This document shows positions 5,082 through 5,512 of a stretch of DNA of 5,512 nucleotides, piece by piece (within the stretch, counting starts at the first letter, position 1; each line of letters begins with the position of its first letter). A program made the position numbers and the translations under genes. The stretch comes from CAZBEA01 sp964519355 (lineage in GTDB: Bacteria; Patescibacteriota; Microgenomatia; Levybacterales; GWA1-39-11): NCBI GenBank assembly GCA_964519355.1, contig CAZFJW010000066.1:1-5512 (forward strand), given 5' to 3'. The notes beneath the pieces are model-generated. The model was given only the letters and a program-made list of their open reading frames with translations. It was not told the origin of the DNA and ran no database searches.

Positions 5082-5512
5082 ATGGATCTTGCCCGAATTC
5101 TGCTACTCAAGTCGAACCTAAAGTACTTTTTGGTACCACTTTTTACTCTCGCTCTTCTCAGTTCCACTCTCATCAACCAAGCGCATGCAAAAATAGAAGA
5201 TCTGCAAAAAATTACAATAACTCCCTCGATTGAGCTCAAGATGAAACCAGGACAAGCCTCATCTGGAAAAGTCCCTCTTATTAATGAAAGCTCCACTCCA
5301 CTTACTTTCAACCTTCAGGTGAGAGATATAACAGTAGATAACAACAAGGGAATTCCCAAAATTGTATCTTCAAACCAACTTCAAATCCTCTCAGAATGGG
5401 TAAGGCTTTCTGAGACCGAGGTTACCCTTAAACCAGGCGAAAGAGTCGAATTAACATACTTCATAGAACTCCCGAAAAACCTTCTTCCTGGGGGCTATTA
5501 TGCCTCAATTTT
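5082..5512 (+). CDS. DUF916-like (WxL-associated) exported protein, partial at the window end
   Basis: The frame is open from ATG 5082 to the last base, giving 143 residues and an incomplete codon, so the C-terminus is missing. A signal peptide (hydrophobic YFLVPLFTLALLSSTLI, likely cleavage after AHA near residue 36) precedes an Ig-like beta-sandwich. Features typical of the DUF916 family (WxL-protein peptidoglycan-binding domain) are visible in order: ITITPSIELKMKPGQ, then VPLINESSTPLTFNLQV, then SEWVRLSETEVTLKPGERVELTYFI, then LPPGG-like PKNLLPGGYYASI near residues 131-143. Family members in Gram-positive bacteria usually continue with a DUF3324 domain and a C-terminal membrane helix, and work with WxL surface proteins at the cell wall. 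Here the neighbour at 3564 could be the partner. The start is fixed by the promoter at 5067 and by the signal peptide. Assignment rests on pattern memory, not on a search. Confidence 0.75.
   Translation, partial: MDLARILLLKSNLKYFLVPLFTLALLSSTLINQAHAKIEDLQKITITPSIELKMKPGQASSGKVPLINESSTPLTFNLQVRDITVDNNKGIPKIVSSNQLQILSEWVRLSETEVTLKPGERVELTYFIELPKNLLPGGYYASI

Overview
The window looks like a piece of an AT-rich bacterial chromosome coding for cell-surface proteins, most likely from the Candidate Phyla Radiation (Patescibacteria, perhaps a Microgenomates-type lineage). That placement is an inference from three things: the mix of exported beta-sandwich proteins (PEGA plus propeller, an Ig-like protein with a C-terminal membrane anchor, and a DUF916-like protein next to a large surface protein); near-leaderless promoters directly in front of start codons; and short intergenic gaps. 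No ribosomal or other phylogenetic marker is present. The standard genetic code fits all the ORFs.

Layout. Positions 1-164 hold no clear gene, only an imperfect inverted repeat and the promoter of the first gene. A membrane-anchored PEGA/beta-propeller protein follows (165-1364, +). Between about 1389 and 2316 the composition, strand and translation signals all change. This block has hand-counted 60-base lines of 45-57% G+C, and it reads on the minus strand as a tight operon with good Shine-Dalgarno sites: a 158-aa membrane-anchored protein, a 79-aa possible winged-helix protein, and an ATGA-coupled 33-aa ORF at the edge. It looks acquired, but no transposase or integrase is visible. From 2388 the plus-strand surface locus resumes: a two-domain Ig-like protein with a C-terminal membrane anchor (2388-3380), a 488-aa secreted surface protein with eight mature cysteines (3564-5030), and the start of a DUF916-like (WxL-associated) protein that runs off the window (5082-5512).

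How it fits together. All four plus-strand proteins have an N-terminal export signal or anchor, and the last two resemble in arrangement the WxL-protein/DUF916 pairs of Gram-positive cell walls. The three genes from 2388 onward each have their own extended -10 element (TGn-TATnCT) whose predicted +1 falls exactly on the A of the ATG. They are therefore probably separate, co-controlled, leaderless transcription units rather than one operon. This geometry also settles the start of the 2388 gene. The signal-peptide coding part of the 3564 gene contains a 14-bp tandem repeat that could act as a frameshifting ON/OFF switch. The main points for follow-up are this leaderless promoter set, the possible phase-variable surface protein, and the foreign-looking minus-strand operon.
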